Assembly: GCF_003286595.3 (NCBI RefSeq)
Contig: NZ_CP132985.1
Span: 1-64,000 of the forward strand
Length of the DNA stretch: 64,000 nt
Source: Aerococcus mictus
GTDB taxonomy: Bacteria; Bacillota; Bacilli; Lactobacillales; Aerococcaceae
Reading direction: 5' to 3'
Shown here: positions 42,375-49,841 of the stretch, one piece after another
How positions within the stretch are numbered: the first letter of the stretch is position 1
Layout of the letters: each line of letters begins with the position of its first letter
Position numbers and translations under genes: made by a program
Notes under the pieces: model-generated
Database searches by the model: none
What the model was told of the DNA's origin: nothing
What the model saw: the letters and a program-made list of their open reading frames with translations, nothing else

Positions 42375-42403
42375 AAAAAAACCGCATAGACTTTCTATGC
42401 GGT
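42375..42403 (-). terminator. trp attenuator terminator (segments 3:4)
   Basis: On the minus strand ACCGCATAGA pairs perfectly with TCTATGCGGT (loop AAG), then T7. Upstream segment 2 (CTATGCC, 42426-42432) can pair with segment 1 inside the leader-peptide frame (GGCATAG, 42492-42498), or via TCTATGC with segment 3 (GCATAGA). These pairings are mutually exclusive, as in the classical trp attenuator. Confidence 0.85.
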
Positions 42404-42484
42404 CGTGGTTGATTGGGTCACACTCGGCATAGACTCCTTTACATTCAAGGTAAATAAAGTGAGTCTAAACCGATAAAAGTTCGC

Positions 42485-42529
42485 TCACTTCCTATGCCAT
42501 TTTTGCCAGCTTTGGAATGCGTTCTTCAT
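42485..42529 (-). CDS. trpL: trp leader peptide
   Basis: 14-codon frame on the minus strand: MKNAFQSWQKWHRK, with Trp codons at positions 8 and 11, preceded by AAGGAGGTCACATC. A ribosome stalled at the Trp codons would cover segment 1 and free segment 2 to pair with segment 3, preventing the terminator. Too short for gene finders, but ribosome site, Trp codons and hairpins agree. Confidence 0.85.
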   Translation of the reverse strand: MKNAFQSWQKWHRK

Positions 42530-42559
42530 GATGTGACCTCCTTGTTAAATCTTGCTAAT

Positions 42560-42588
42560 ATCATAGCCAGTTTAGCCAGCGGAGTCAA
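42560..42588 (-). promoter_or_regulatory. Promoter of the trpL-trpB unit
   Basis: On the minus strand TTGACT (42583-42588), 17-base spacer, TATGAT (42560-42565), about 30 bases before the leader peptide. Confidence 0.8.
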
Positions 42589-42656
42589 GGAAAATTTTAA
42601 AATTTATAAATTATATTTTTGCTTAATTAAAGCGTAATCCCTAAAAGGCCTAGTTT

Positions 42657-43859
42657 TTACTTCTTCACCCGGGCACTTTGGGGCAGACCGAAGAGCTTGA
42701 TAAAGCCTTCTGCATCATTTTGGTTATAAATGGAATCTTCATTAAAGGTGGCTAGTTCTTCCCGGTAAAGGCTATCAGGACTAGTTACCCCAGCATCAAT
42801 GATGTTGCCCTTATAGAGTTCCAGTTTGACTTGGCCGTTGACATGACTTTGGGTATGGTCAACAAAGGCTTGCATGGCTTGACGGAGTGGGGAGAACCAG
42901 AGCCCGTTATAGATGAGTTCGCTGTATTTCAAGGCCAGAATTTGCTTAAAGTGTAGGGTATCCCGGTCCAGGGTCAGTTCTTCCAGCTTCTCATGGGCAT
43001 GGAAGAGGATAGTTCCCCCTGGAGTTTCATAGACTCCTCTGGATTTCATACCCACTAAACGGTTTTCCACCAGGTCGAGGATACCAATCCCATTAGCCCC
43101 ACCTAATTGGTTGAGGGTTTGGATTAAGGTAATCGGGTCTAATTTCTTTCCGTTAACGGCCACTGGGTTACCCGCTTCAAAGTCGATGGTGATCGGAGTG
43201 GCTTGGTCGGGCGCTTGTTTGGGACTTACACCCAACTCTAAAATGGCTTCATAGTCAGGTTTTTGGCCAGGGTCTTCCAAGTCCAGCCCTTCATGGGAGA
43301 GGTGCCAGAGGTTTTCATCTTTGGAATAGTTGGTTTCCCGGGTGATAGGTAGGGGAATATTGTGGGCTTCGGCATAGTCAAAGGCTTCTTCACGAGAAGA
43401 AATTTCCCATTCCCGCCATGGAGCGATGATGGTCATATCTGGGTCGAATTCCCGGATCCCTAGTTCAAAGCGGACTTGGTCATTGCCCTTACCGGTACAA
43501 CCGTGGGCGATAGCATCGCAACCCTCTTGGTGGGCAATTTCTACCATCCGTTTAGCAATCAAAGGACGGGCTAAAGCGGTTCCTAAGAGATATTTGTTTT
43601 CGTACTTGCCACCCGCACGGACTGCAGGGTAGATGTAGTCGGTAATGAGTTCTTGGCGGAGGTCTTCAATATAAATCTTGGAAGCCCCGCATTGAAGGGC
43701 CTTGTCATGGATGAAATCAAAGTCATCTTCTTGGCCGACATTGGCGGTCATGGCAATGACTTCACAGTTATCATAATTTTCTTTTAACCAAGTGATGGTG
43801 ACTGAGGTATCTAAACCTCCGGAATAGGCGAGTAACACTTTTTTAACCTTTGCTTTCAT
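42657..43859 (-). CDS. argG: Argininosuccinate synthase
   Basis: Joins citrulline and aspartate with ATP to make argininosuccinate. The 400-residue product has the ATP-pyrophosphatase loop [12 protein letters not shown] (residues 9-20), [15 protein letters not shown], and [19 protein letters not shown], all conserved. AAGGAGGATTTTCC stands before ATG 43859. argH, the usual partner, is not next to it. An upstream T-box with an apparent CGC specifier indicates induction when arginyl-tRNA is uncharged. Confidence 0.96.
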   Translation of the reverse strand: MKAKVKKVLLAYSGGLDTSVTITWLKENYDNCEVIAMTANVGQEDDFDFIHDKALQCGASKIYIEDLRQELITDYIYPAVRAGGKYENKYLLGTALARPLIAKRMVEIAHQEGCDAIAHGCTGKGNDQVRFELGIREFDPDMTIIAPWREWEISSREEAFDYAEAHNIPLPITRETNYSKDENLWHLSHEGLDLEDPGQKPDYEAILELGVSPKQAPDQATPITIDFEAGNPVAVNGKKLDPITLIQTLNQLGGANGIGILDLVENRLVGMKSRGVYETPGGTILFHAHEKLEELTLDRDTLHFKQILALKYSELIYNGLWFSPLRQAMQAFVDHTQSHVNGQVKLELYKGNIIDAGVTSPDSLYREELATFNEDSIYNQNDAEGFIKLFGLPQSARVKK

Positions 43860-43958
43860 GGAAAATCCTCCTTAAATTTCTAAAATTTCTCTTGTTATGG
43901 TGCCCTTTAGCCGGCTAGGACCAAAACTCTCATCGAATCTTTATTGAGGGACTAAAAT

Positions 43959-44187
43959 GAAAAAAGCCCACCTCTAACAAGAGGCGGACTTATCCACGGT
44001 ACCACTCTAATATCACAAAATACTTGCAATGCTTGACATGGTAACGCCTGGGTGGCGGACTTAGCTAAGTATTCACTAAGTCATCTCAGCAATGCGCTTC
44101 CCACTAGGTCTTTGGGAACTTTCCACTAACGTTCCTCACTTTACAAATCCTCTAGCGGTACTCTTTGCTTCATCGATTCTATGATTA
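43959..44187 (-). promoter_or_regulatory. T-box riboswitch, arginine type, for argG
   Basis: On the minus strand the leader contains the T-box sequence AGAGTGGTACCGTGG (43994-44008 in plus coordinates) and a terminator GTCCGCCTCT / AGAGGTGGGC followed by T6 (about 43959-43990). The Stem I start GATGAAGCAAAGAGTACC and a specifier-like CGC followed by A in AAGCGCATTGC are also present. CGC would select tRNA-Arg, consistent with argG. The specifier call is by eye. Confidence 0.88.
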
Positions 44188-44197
44188 ATTTGAGATT

Positions 44198-44226
44198 ATT
44201 ATAGGGACAATTAAAATAATTGTCAA
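44198..44226 (-). promoter_or_regulatory. Consensus promoter of the argG T-box unit
   Basis: On the minus strand TTGACA (44221-44226), 17-base spacer, TATAAT (44198-44203): both boxes perfect. Confidence 0.88.
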
Positions 44227-44312
44227 ATATATTTATAAATAATTTTTCTTTCTTAATCCTAGCGCTAATTTGTCAGACTATTTAAAATAATCCCTTTTTT
44301 TAAAGCTCATTC

Positions 44313-44361
44313 AAAAAACTGAGCACTTTTCCTTTTCATTTGAGGAAAATGCTCAGTTTTT
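44313..44361. terminator. Bidirectional terminator after pncA
   Basis: AAAAAACTGAGCACTTTTCC pairs with GGAAAATGCTCAGTTTTT, one mismatch, around a short loop, with T runs on both strands. Confidence 0.88.
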
Positions 44362-44374
44362 ATATTTCAATATT

Positions 44375-44923
44375 TTAAATCACTTCGGCATTCAAGCAGC
44401 TTTGAAAATGGTTCAAGGCCCACTCATGCCCTTGGGGGTTGAAGCTGGCTACACAGTCCTTATGAATAACGATCTTGAAGCCTAAATTATAAGCATCAAT
44501 GGCGGTATGGAGGACACAAATATCGGTGCAGACTCCCACAATATGCAACTCTTCAATATGGCGTTCCCGTAATTTGATCAATAAATCGGTTCCCGCAAAG
44601 GCTGAATAGCGGGTCTTAGGCATGAAATAGACCTGGCTATTGTCCTTGTTGTCCTCATAAACCTGAGCTAATTTCCCATAGAGGGCTTGGCCGTGGCTTC
44701 CCACAATATTATGGGGTGGGAAAAGTTTAGTCTCTGGATGGTAGGGGTCACCCTTATGGTGGGCATCAATGGCAAAGACTAGGAAGTCTCCCGCTTGGAT
44801 AAATTCTTCACTGAGTCGAGTAATGGCCTCTTCAATGGCTTGGGCAGGTTCCCCGCAAGTGAGACTACCATCACTCGCCACAAAATCATTGGTATAGTCG
44901 ACGTTAATTAAGGCTCTCTTCAT
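44375..44923 (-). CDS. pncA: Nicotinamidase / isochorismatase-family hydrolase
   Basis: Deamidates nicotinamide to nicotinate in NAD salvage. The 182-residue product has the catalytic triad Asp9 (NVDYTNDF), Lys103 (MPKTRYSAF) and Cys136 (GVCTDICVLHTA), plus the metal residues Asp53 and His55 in AIDAHH, with His71 as a likely third ligand. ATG 44923 follows AGGGAGGATTATA. A single-gene unit with its own terminator. The overall pattern fits nicotinamidase better than other isochorismatase-like enzymes. Confidence 0.88.
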   Translation of the reverse strand: MKRALINVDYTNDFVASDGSLTCGEPAQAIEEAITRLSEEFIQAGDFLVFAIDAHHKGDPYHPETKLFPPHNIVGSHGQALYGKLAQVYEDNKDNSQVYFMPKTRYSAFAGTDLLIKLRERHIEELHIVGVCTDICVLHTAIDAYNLGFKIVIHKDCVASFNPQGHEWALNHFQSCLNAEVI

Positions 44924-45112
44924 TATAATCCTCCCTATAAGGTACTTTTTGCAAATGTTTTTCCTTATTATAAAGCATGCCTTTGTATTGTGAGGCTAGC
45001 AAGTCATTTTTGTAACCAGAAAGTAATAGATTGGGACAGTTTCCGCCCGAAAAGAAGAATAATTGCCTTTTAAGTAATCATCGCTTATGCTTTTTTAAGG
45101 GAGAGTGATAAG

Positions 45113-46060
45113 ATGTCCTGGTTGCTAGCCATTATGGTGGTCGTTTTACTAGTATTGTCCGCCTTTGTGCTACCTAAAAACTTATTCAAGAAAAAGCTAT
45201 CAAAAAAACAACAAAAAATTATTTCTAGTCTTTTCGTTTTGGGCTTAGTGGCTCTGGCCCTGTATGTGGAACCTAGTCAGACTAATGACCCGGGCGGGGA
45301 AGGGAGCCAGTCTCAGACCACTTCTTCAAGTCAGGAGGATAGAGCGTCGGGCCAAGCTGAAAACCCCTTTCCCAAAGAAAGTCAGGCTAGTCCTAACGCC
45401 CAACATAGTGATGAAGAAGTTCAGGCCTTGCGCGAGGAAATCCACCACAGCATTCCTCAAGTGCCAGAGGGACAGACTTTTCTGGTGGTCAATAATAATG
45501 TCCCCCTCTTTACCAGCAGTGAGTTGGAGCTGACTAGACCCTATGCTAACTACGGGGACTTGGATTTCTTGCAGCGGGTGACTGGAGCTGAAGGTCTCTT
45601 GGGGGTGGAACTCATGCCTGATGATGCTCGCGAGCCCCTGACCAGTGTGACGCCTACCGGTTGGCGGCAGAGGTCCTATGTCAATGTCCCGGGTGGTTGG
45701 CTCTATAACCGCTGCCATTTGATCGGCTACCAGTTAACGGGTGAGAATGCCAATTCCAAGAATTTGATGACGGGAACGCGCTGGTTTAATACTGAAGGCA
45801 TGCTACCGATTGAAAACTATGTGGCGGCCTATCTTGAAGAGACTAACCATCATGTCAGGTACCGGGTGACGCCGGTCTTTAACCAGTTTAACCAATTAGC
45901 TTCGGGGGTCTATATGGAGGGTTATTCCATTGAAGACCAGGGGCAAGTCCAGTTCCATATCTTTGTCCCTAATCGCCAACCCGGAATTACTATTGATTAC
46001 CTGACCGGTGAGAGCCAAGGCCCCGCTGGACCGCAAACAAGTGGAGACTTAAGCCCCTAA
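45113..46060 (+). CDS. Membrane-anchored DNA/RNA non-specific endonuclease
   Basis: 315-residue protein with two N-terminal membrane segments (about 3-20 and 37-53), a disordered S/Q/E-rich linker (54-100) and a beta-beta-alpha-metal nuclease domain. The active site reads YNRCHLIGYQL (His202 as general base), with Asn in ENANSKNLMTGTRWFN as metal ligand. This is the NucA/EndA group; EndA serves DNA uptake or extracellular DNA degradation in streptococci. The usual DRGH motif is changed to NRCH. Exposed to the outside, judging by topology. Confidence 0.85.
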   Translation: MSWLLAIMVVVLLVLSAFVLPKNLFKKKLSKKQQKIISSLFVLGLVALALYVEPSQTNDPGGEGSQSQTTSSSQEDRASGQAENPFPKESQASPNAQHSDEEVQALREEIHHSIPQVPEGQTFLVVNNNVPLFTSSELELTRPYANYGDLDFLQRVTGAEGLLGVELMPDDAREPLTSVTPTGWRQRSYVNVPGGWLYNRCHLIGYQLTGENANSKNLMTGTRWFNTEGMLPIENYVAAYLEETNHHVRYRVTPVFNQFNQLASGVYMEGYSIEDQGQVQFHIFVPNRQPGITIDYLTGESQGPAGPQTSGDLSP

Positions 46061-46088
46061 GTGAATTGCTTTCCTTCTATAAAAGTGT

Positions 46089-46784
46089 TTAGGCCTGGCT
46101 GTGGTTAGTGTAGGCCTGGAGGAAGAGAAGGCAGATCCCTAGGGCGGTGAGTGCCATAGGAATGAAAATGGTCCAGATGCCCAGCCAATTTTGGCCCAGA
46201 CTGATGGCTAAGACGCCGGTAAAGTAGGAGAGAATAATAGCGATAAAATAAAAAATATTACTTTTGGCGCTAGCTTTGACGGTAGCGTTAGGGTAGAGGA
46301 AGTAGTCAAAGAGGTTTTCAGTGAGCCGTTTAAAGTTACCCGACATCATGGTCGGGGTGTAGTTAGTCCCTTCCAGAGAGCGGAATTCCTCAAATTGGGC
46401 TGCAGTTGAAATAGTCAAGAAAGCCGTAGCGAGCAGGTGGTGGCCAGTTTGACTAATCCAGGCCACGACAGCCATGGCTAAAAAGGAAATAATCAAGACT
46501 AGGGCATTACGCCTGATCTCGTGAGAAGGATCATCATAATGAAAATGAAGGATGCGGGTCAGGACAGTGCCGATCATAAAGAAAATAATCGAGACGAAAT
46601 AGGGGGGTAGGTCAGCAAAATGCCCCTGTCCCAAGTTGACTGCCATGCGGATGAGGTTCCCACTTTGAAAACCAGCAAAAACCCCCTTATGGTTGAGATA
46701 AGAATAGGCTGTTTGTCCCCCACTGGACATGGTCAGTAAACAGGAAAAGAACAGCTTTTCAGCGAGTTTTTGTGTCTTTTTCAT
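46089..46784 (-). CDS. YoaK / DUF1275 family membrane protein
   Basis: 231-residue protein with about six hydrophobic segments and the DUF1275 motifs: SGGQTAYSYLNHKGVFAGFQ-type start and QSGNLIRMAVNLGQG, and TPTMMSGNFKRLTENLFDYF in the middle. Function unknown in the family. The frame is open to 46820, but GAAAGGATGCGATCCC stands before ATG 46784 and the conserved region begins there. Single gene between the nuclease and the glycosyltransferase. Confidence 0.82.
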   Translation of the reverse strand: MKKTQKLAEKLFFSCLLTMSSGGQTAYSYLNHKGVFAGFQSGNLIRMAVNLGQGHFADLPPYFVSIIFFMIGTVLTRILHFHYDDPSHEIRRNALVLIISFLAMAVVAWISQTGHHLLATAFLTISTAAQFEEFRSLEGTNYTPTMMSGNFKRLTENLFDYFLYPNATVKASAKSNIFYFIAIILSYFTGVLAISLGQNWLGIWTIFIPMALTALGICLLFLQAYTNHSQA

Positions 46785-46948
46785 GGGATCGCATCCTTTC
46801 GTTGTTTTTCCACTTAGCATTATAAGCTTTAGGACTAAAATAATGCAATAAATGCTGAATTTTCCTTAAGATCCGCTTTGAAAATTCACTTTTAGGGGGA
46901 ACTGTGCCATAATAGAGGTTAAGAATTTTGCCATAAGGAGTCTAAAGT

Positions 46949-47662
46949 ATGCAAGAATTTGCGGTTATCATTCCAGCCTATAAACCCACCCAAGACTTGG
47001 TCCCCTATGTCGACCAATTGCTCCAAGCCGGCGTCCCGCAAGTAGTGGTCGTTAATGATGGGAGCCCAGAAGACTGCCAAACCATCTTCGACCAACTCGC
47101 TGAACGTGAGCGGGTAGACGTTTTGACCCATCTTATTAATCGTGGGAAGGGAACTGCCTTAAAGACCGCCTTTGATTTTGAATTGAAACATGGCCAAGAC
47201 TATAATGGCTTTGTCACTGCGGATGCGGATGGCCAACATACCGTCAAAGATGTCTTAAATATTGGAAAAGTTTTGGTAGACCATCCGGATGTGTCCTTTG
47301 TCTTGGGCAAGCGGGATTTTGACCAAGACCAGGTGCCTTTTTTGAGCCGCTTAGGCAATAAAACCACAACCCGCTTCTTTGACTGGCTCTTTGGTTACTG
47401 GATTACCGATACCCAAACCGGTTTACGAGGAATTAACGCCAAAGAATTGCTTTGGTTGATCGATTTACCTGGGTCTAAGTTCGAGTATGAAATGAATATG
47501 TTGATCGTGATGGCGAAGCGGGAACTTCCCTACTTAGAAGAGACCATTGAAACGGTCTATGAAGAGGACCGGACCACCCACTACCATCCTTTCCGGGATA
47601 GCTGGCGGATTGCCAAGGTACTTATTGATGGCAAGCGGTCAGGTGAGGATGAATTGATTTAG
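46949..47662 (+). CDS. Family 2 glycosyltransferase
   Basis: 237-residue GT-A enzyme, cytosolic face. It has the nucleotide-sugar motif VIIPAYKPTQDL and VVVNDGSPEDC, the DXD-like TADADGQH near residue 91, and TDTQTGLRGINAKEL, which match the dolichol/polyprenyl-phosphate sugar transferase group. It lacks the C-terminal membrane segments found in many of these. ATAAGGAGTCTAAAGT lies before ATG 46949. Probably makes a lipid-linked sugar for cell-surface glycans; the sugar cannot be read. Confidence 0.83.
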   Translation: MQEFAVIIPAYKPTQDLVPYVDQLLQAGVPQVVVVNDGSPEDCQTIFDQLAERERVDVLTHLINRGKGTALKTAFDFELKHGQDYNGFVTADADGQHTVKDVLNIGKVLVDHPDVSFVLGKRDFDQDQVPFLSRLGNKTTTRFFDWLFGYWITDTQTGLRGINAKELLWLIDLPGSKFEYEMNMLIVMAKRELPYLEETIETVYEEDRTTHYHPFRDSWRIAKVLIDGKRSGEDELI

Positions 47663-47674
47663 TCAGCTTATTCT

Positions 47675-47703
47675 TTTACAAATCTTGGAAGTCTGGCTAT
47701 AAT
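47675..47703 (+). promoter_or_regulatory. Promoter of a 35-codon small gene
   Basis: TTTACA at 47675-47680, 17-base spacer, perfect TATAAT at 47698-47703. Confidence 0.7.
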
Positions 47704-47751
47704 GAAATTACAGTAACTCTCCAAAGTGAAGCCGATGAAGAGGTGACGATC

Positions 47752-47859
47752 ATGGTGGTCTTTAAGCATAATACTTTCCAATGCGCGCCAGGATTGCTAG
47801 GAGAGCTATTGCCTTTTTTAACACCAATGAATAAAGAGATTTTAACGAGCTTGATCTGA
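47752..47859 (+). CDS. Small open frame, 35 residues, with its own promoter and terminator
   Basis: Not recognised. Encodes MVVFKHNTFQCAPGLLGELL then PFLTPMNKEILTSLI, moderately hydrophobic in the middle. Evidence for a real gene is the near-consensus promoter 50 bases upstream, the AAGAGGTGACGATC ribosome site and a terminator that starts in its last codons. It could be a small membrane-active protein, a secreted peptide without obvious signal, or a leader. Too short for default gene finding. Confidence 0.5.
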   Translation: MVVFKHNTFQCAPGLLGELLPFLTPMNKEILTSLI

Positions 47860-47875
47860 ATGAGCTCGTTTTTTC
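47844..47875 (+). terminator. Terminator of the 35-codon small gene
   Basis: AACGAGC (47844-47850) pairs with GCTCGTT (47864-47870), then TTTTCTTTG. From here to 48140 no gene is supported. Two very short frames with ribosome-like sites (about 47895-47940 and 47951-47980) are noted only. Confidence 0.75.
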
Positions 47876-48139
47876 TTTGTTCTAGGAAGGGAGTGAAGGA
47901 TTTGGAATTAAGCCCAATCATTTCTCAACAGAAAGGTTAAGGTGATCCAAATGCCAATTAAGGCCGTATCTCGCTACTAGGCGTTACATAGTATTATGAA
48001 AATAATTAATCAAACATACCTTGTTACAGTTAAAAAAATTTATTCTCTAAACTTAGAAAAAGTGTCTTAATAAAAAAGTTCTTTTATTTTATAAATGCTA
48101 GCAGACGGCTGAACAAAATATATTTTGAGCAGTAGTGGA

Positions 48140-48303
48140 GCTTTGAAATTGGCCATTAGCCATGAACAGGCAAGCGATGCGAATTATGGATCGTTGGCGC
48201 TAGCCTTACGAACCATTTGAGGCTCGCTAGGTGAGGGATCTTAGCCCGAACCGGTGCCATGGCTCTTCAATGGCCAAATTTCAAAAGCGGAACGAATGCT
48301 CAA
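48140..48303. repeat. MITE-like intergenic element
   Basis: Inverted arms GCTTTGAAATTGGCCAT (48140-48156) and ATGGCCAAATTTCAAAAGC (48270-48288), differing by two single-base insertions, enclose about 110 bases of imperfect inverted repeats (GCGAATTATGG.. and ..GAGGCTCGC). The right edge is shared with 4305-4337. No coding capacity. It looks like a small non-autonomous repeat. Confidence 0.6.
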
Positions 48304-48321
48304 ATATTTTAGATTTTTGCC

Positions 48322-48353
48322 GAGGCTATGACTGGGGTCATGGCCTCTTTTTA
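48322..48353 (+). terminator. Terminator upstream of the ThrE genes
   Basis: GAGGCTATGAC / GTCATGGCCTC around a short G-rich loop, then T5. Confidence 0.8.
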
Positions 48354-48486
48354 AGTGCTTGTCGTTCTTAAAATAAAGTAGATGAGACCAGGATTTTAAG
48401 TGGGGGAGATTTCGGGGGGCTAATTTCTCCCATCTTTTCCTAGATATGTTACAATCGATGGGAAAAGTTAGAAAAGGGGTGCTCAA

Positions 48487-49293
48487 TTGCAAGAAAGAAC
48501 CACTAAGCAAACACCAACGATGCAAAAGAAGATTCTAGAAACTGCTCTCTTAGCCGGACAGATCATGTGTGAGAGTAATGCAGAGTCTTACCGGGTGGAG
48601 GATACTATGAACCGGATTTTGACCTATTCCAAGGCCTCTTATGCCGTTGCGGTCTCATTCTCTACCAGTATTTATGCCATTCTAGATGACCCTAATTATG
48701 CCAGCGGGGGCTTTGCTGGGATCAAGCGGATTACTTCCCGGTCCAATAACCTCAATAAAATCTCCAAGGTGAATACCGTTTCCCGGGCCTTGCTTGGTGG
48801 CAAGATCAGCATGGATGAAGCCTACCAAGAGCTCACGATCATCCGCCAAGCCTCCAATCAATATTCAACCTGGGTATCTTCCTTGGGAATTATTGGCTTA
48901 GCTTTAAGTTTTTCGATTTTATTTGAAGGTGGGCTGGAAGAATTTATCGCTTCCGGAATCAATGGAGTGATCCTCTCCTTGATGACCATCCTTACTGACA
49001 AGTATTACATCAACCATGCCCTCTCCAATGTGATCCAGTCCTTGGTAGTCACTTTGGCGGCTTATTTAATGCTCTTCCATCTCTTCCCAGAAATGAATGT
49101 GGCCACCGTTATTGTGGCTACCCTTATGCCCATGGTGCCGGGGACGGCGATTACTAACTCCTTGCGGGATATTTTCCGGGAAGACTATATTGCGGGATCG
49201 GCACGGGCCATGGAGGCCTTTTTTGAAGCCTTGATGATTGCTATTGGTTCCGTGGTCGGTTTAGCGATTTTAGGGGGGTTATCACATGTCTAA
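48487..49293 (+). CDS. Threonine/serine exporter, ThrE N-terminal half (YjjP type)
   Basis: 268-residue first half of a split ThrE-type exporter (DUF1212). The cytosolic N-terminal part has ILETALLAGQIMCESNAESYRVEDTMNRI and the TRSNNLNKISKVNTVSRALLGG region; five or so membrane segments follow from about residue 130. The start is TTG 48487, with AAAAGGGGTGCTCAA just upstream; the first ATG (48520) has no ribosome site. It overlaps the second half by 8 bases. Substrate by family: export of threonine or serine. Confidence 0.85.
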   Translation: MQERTTKQTPTMQKKILETALLAGQIMCESNAESYRVEDTMNRILTYSKASYAVAVSFSTSIYAILDDPNYASGGFAGIKRITSRSNNLNKISKVNTVSRALLGGKISMDEAYQELTIIRQASNQYSTWVSSLGIIGLALSFSILFEGGLEEFIASGINGVILSLMTILTDKYYINHALSNVIQSLVVTLAAYLMLFHLFPEMNVATVIVATLMPMVPGTAITNSLRDIFREDYIAGSARAMEAFFEALMIAIGSVVGLAILGGLSHV

Positions 49294-49762
49294 TTATCTT
49301 ATCCAACTGATTGCTGCTTATTTTGTCGGTATTTCTTGCTCCATTTCTGTCGAAGAGCCCCGTAAGATGATTTTAAAAACCTCAATTATTGATACCGCTG
49401 GCTGGGCCTTATATTTATTGTGCCTGGACTTCTTCAATGTAGGGACGGTTTTAGCTACCTATATTGCCGGCCTTTTGATTGCTGGGATGTCTCACTGGTT
49501 TGCCCGGCTCTTCCATGAACCGGTGACGGTCTTCTTTATCCCAGGCTTCTTTACCTTGGTGCCTGGGGGTGGCATGTACCGGACCGCCTTCTTCCTTTTC
49601 CAAGGGGATATGTCTCGAGGGCTGTCGGAATTATCGACCACTCTCTTTATTGCCTTAGCTATTGCTTTAGCGGTTTTCACCACTGATACTCTGGTATCTA
49701 TCATCTTCAACCAACACCTGCCTAAATTTATTCGCCGTAACCGCCGGATGAAATTTAAGTAA
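49286..49762 (+). CDS. Threonine/serine exporter, ThrE C-terminal half (YjjB type)
   Basis: 158-residue membrane protein with four or five hydrophobic segments, matching the C-terminal DUF3815 half of ThrE: SCSISVEEPRKMILKTSIID, then HEPVTVFFIPGFFTLVPGGGMYRT. It works with the preceding gene, whose end it overlaps. In Corynebacterium the two halves are one protein; the split form is common in Firmicutes. A bidirectional terminator follows. Confidence 0.87.
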   Translation: MSNYLIQLIAAYFVGISCSISVEEPRKMILKTSIIDTAGWALYLLCLDFFNVGTVLATYIAGLLIAGMSHWFARLFHEPVTVFFIPGFFTLVPGGGMYRTAFFLFQGDMSRGLSELSTTLFIALAIALAVFTTDTLVSIIFNQHLPKFIRRNRRMKFK

Positions 49763-49775
49763 ATGATTCAAACAC

Positions 49776-49823
49776 AAAAAAAGGCCAGCTCGAGACCTCT
49801 TCAGGGTCTTAGCTGACCTTTTT
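49776..49823. terminator. Bidirectional terminator between thrE and the M20 peptidase
   Basis: AAAAGG..CAGCT pairs with AGCTG..CCTTTTT, with an inner GAGACC / GGGTCT stem. Confidence 0.85.
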
Positions 49824-49841
49824 ATTATGGATTGGTTTTGC

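Noticed and set aside
47895..47980. Two very short frames (about 15 and 9 codons) with ribosome-like sites after the 35-codon gene
   Set aside because: No promoter of their own and beyond the terminator; too short to support.
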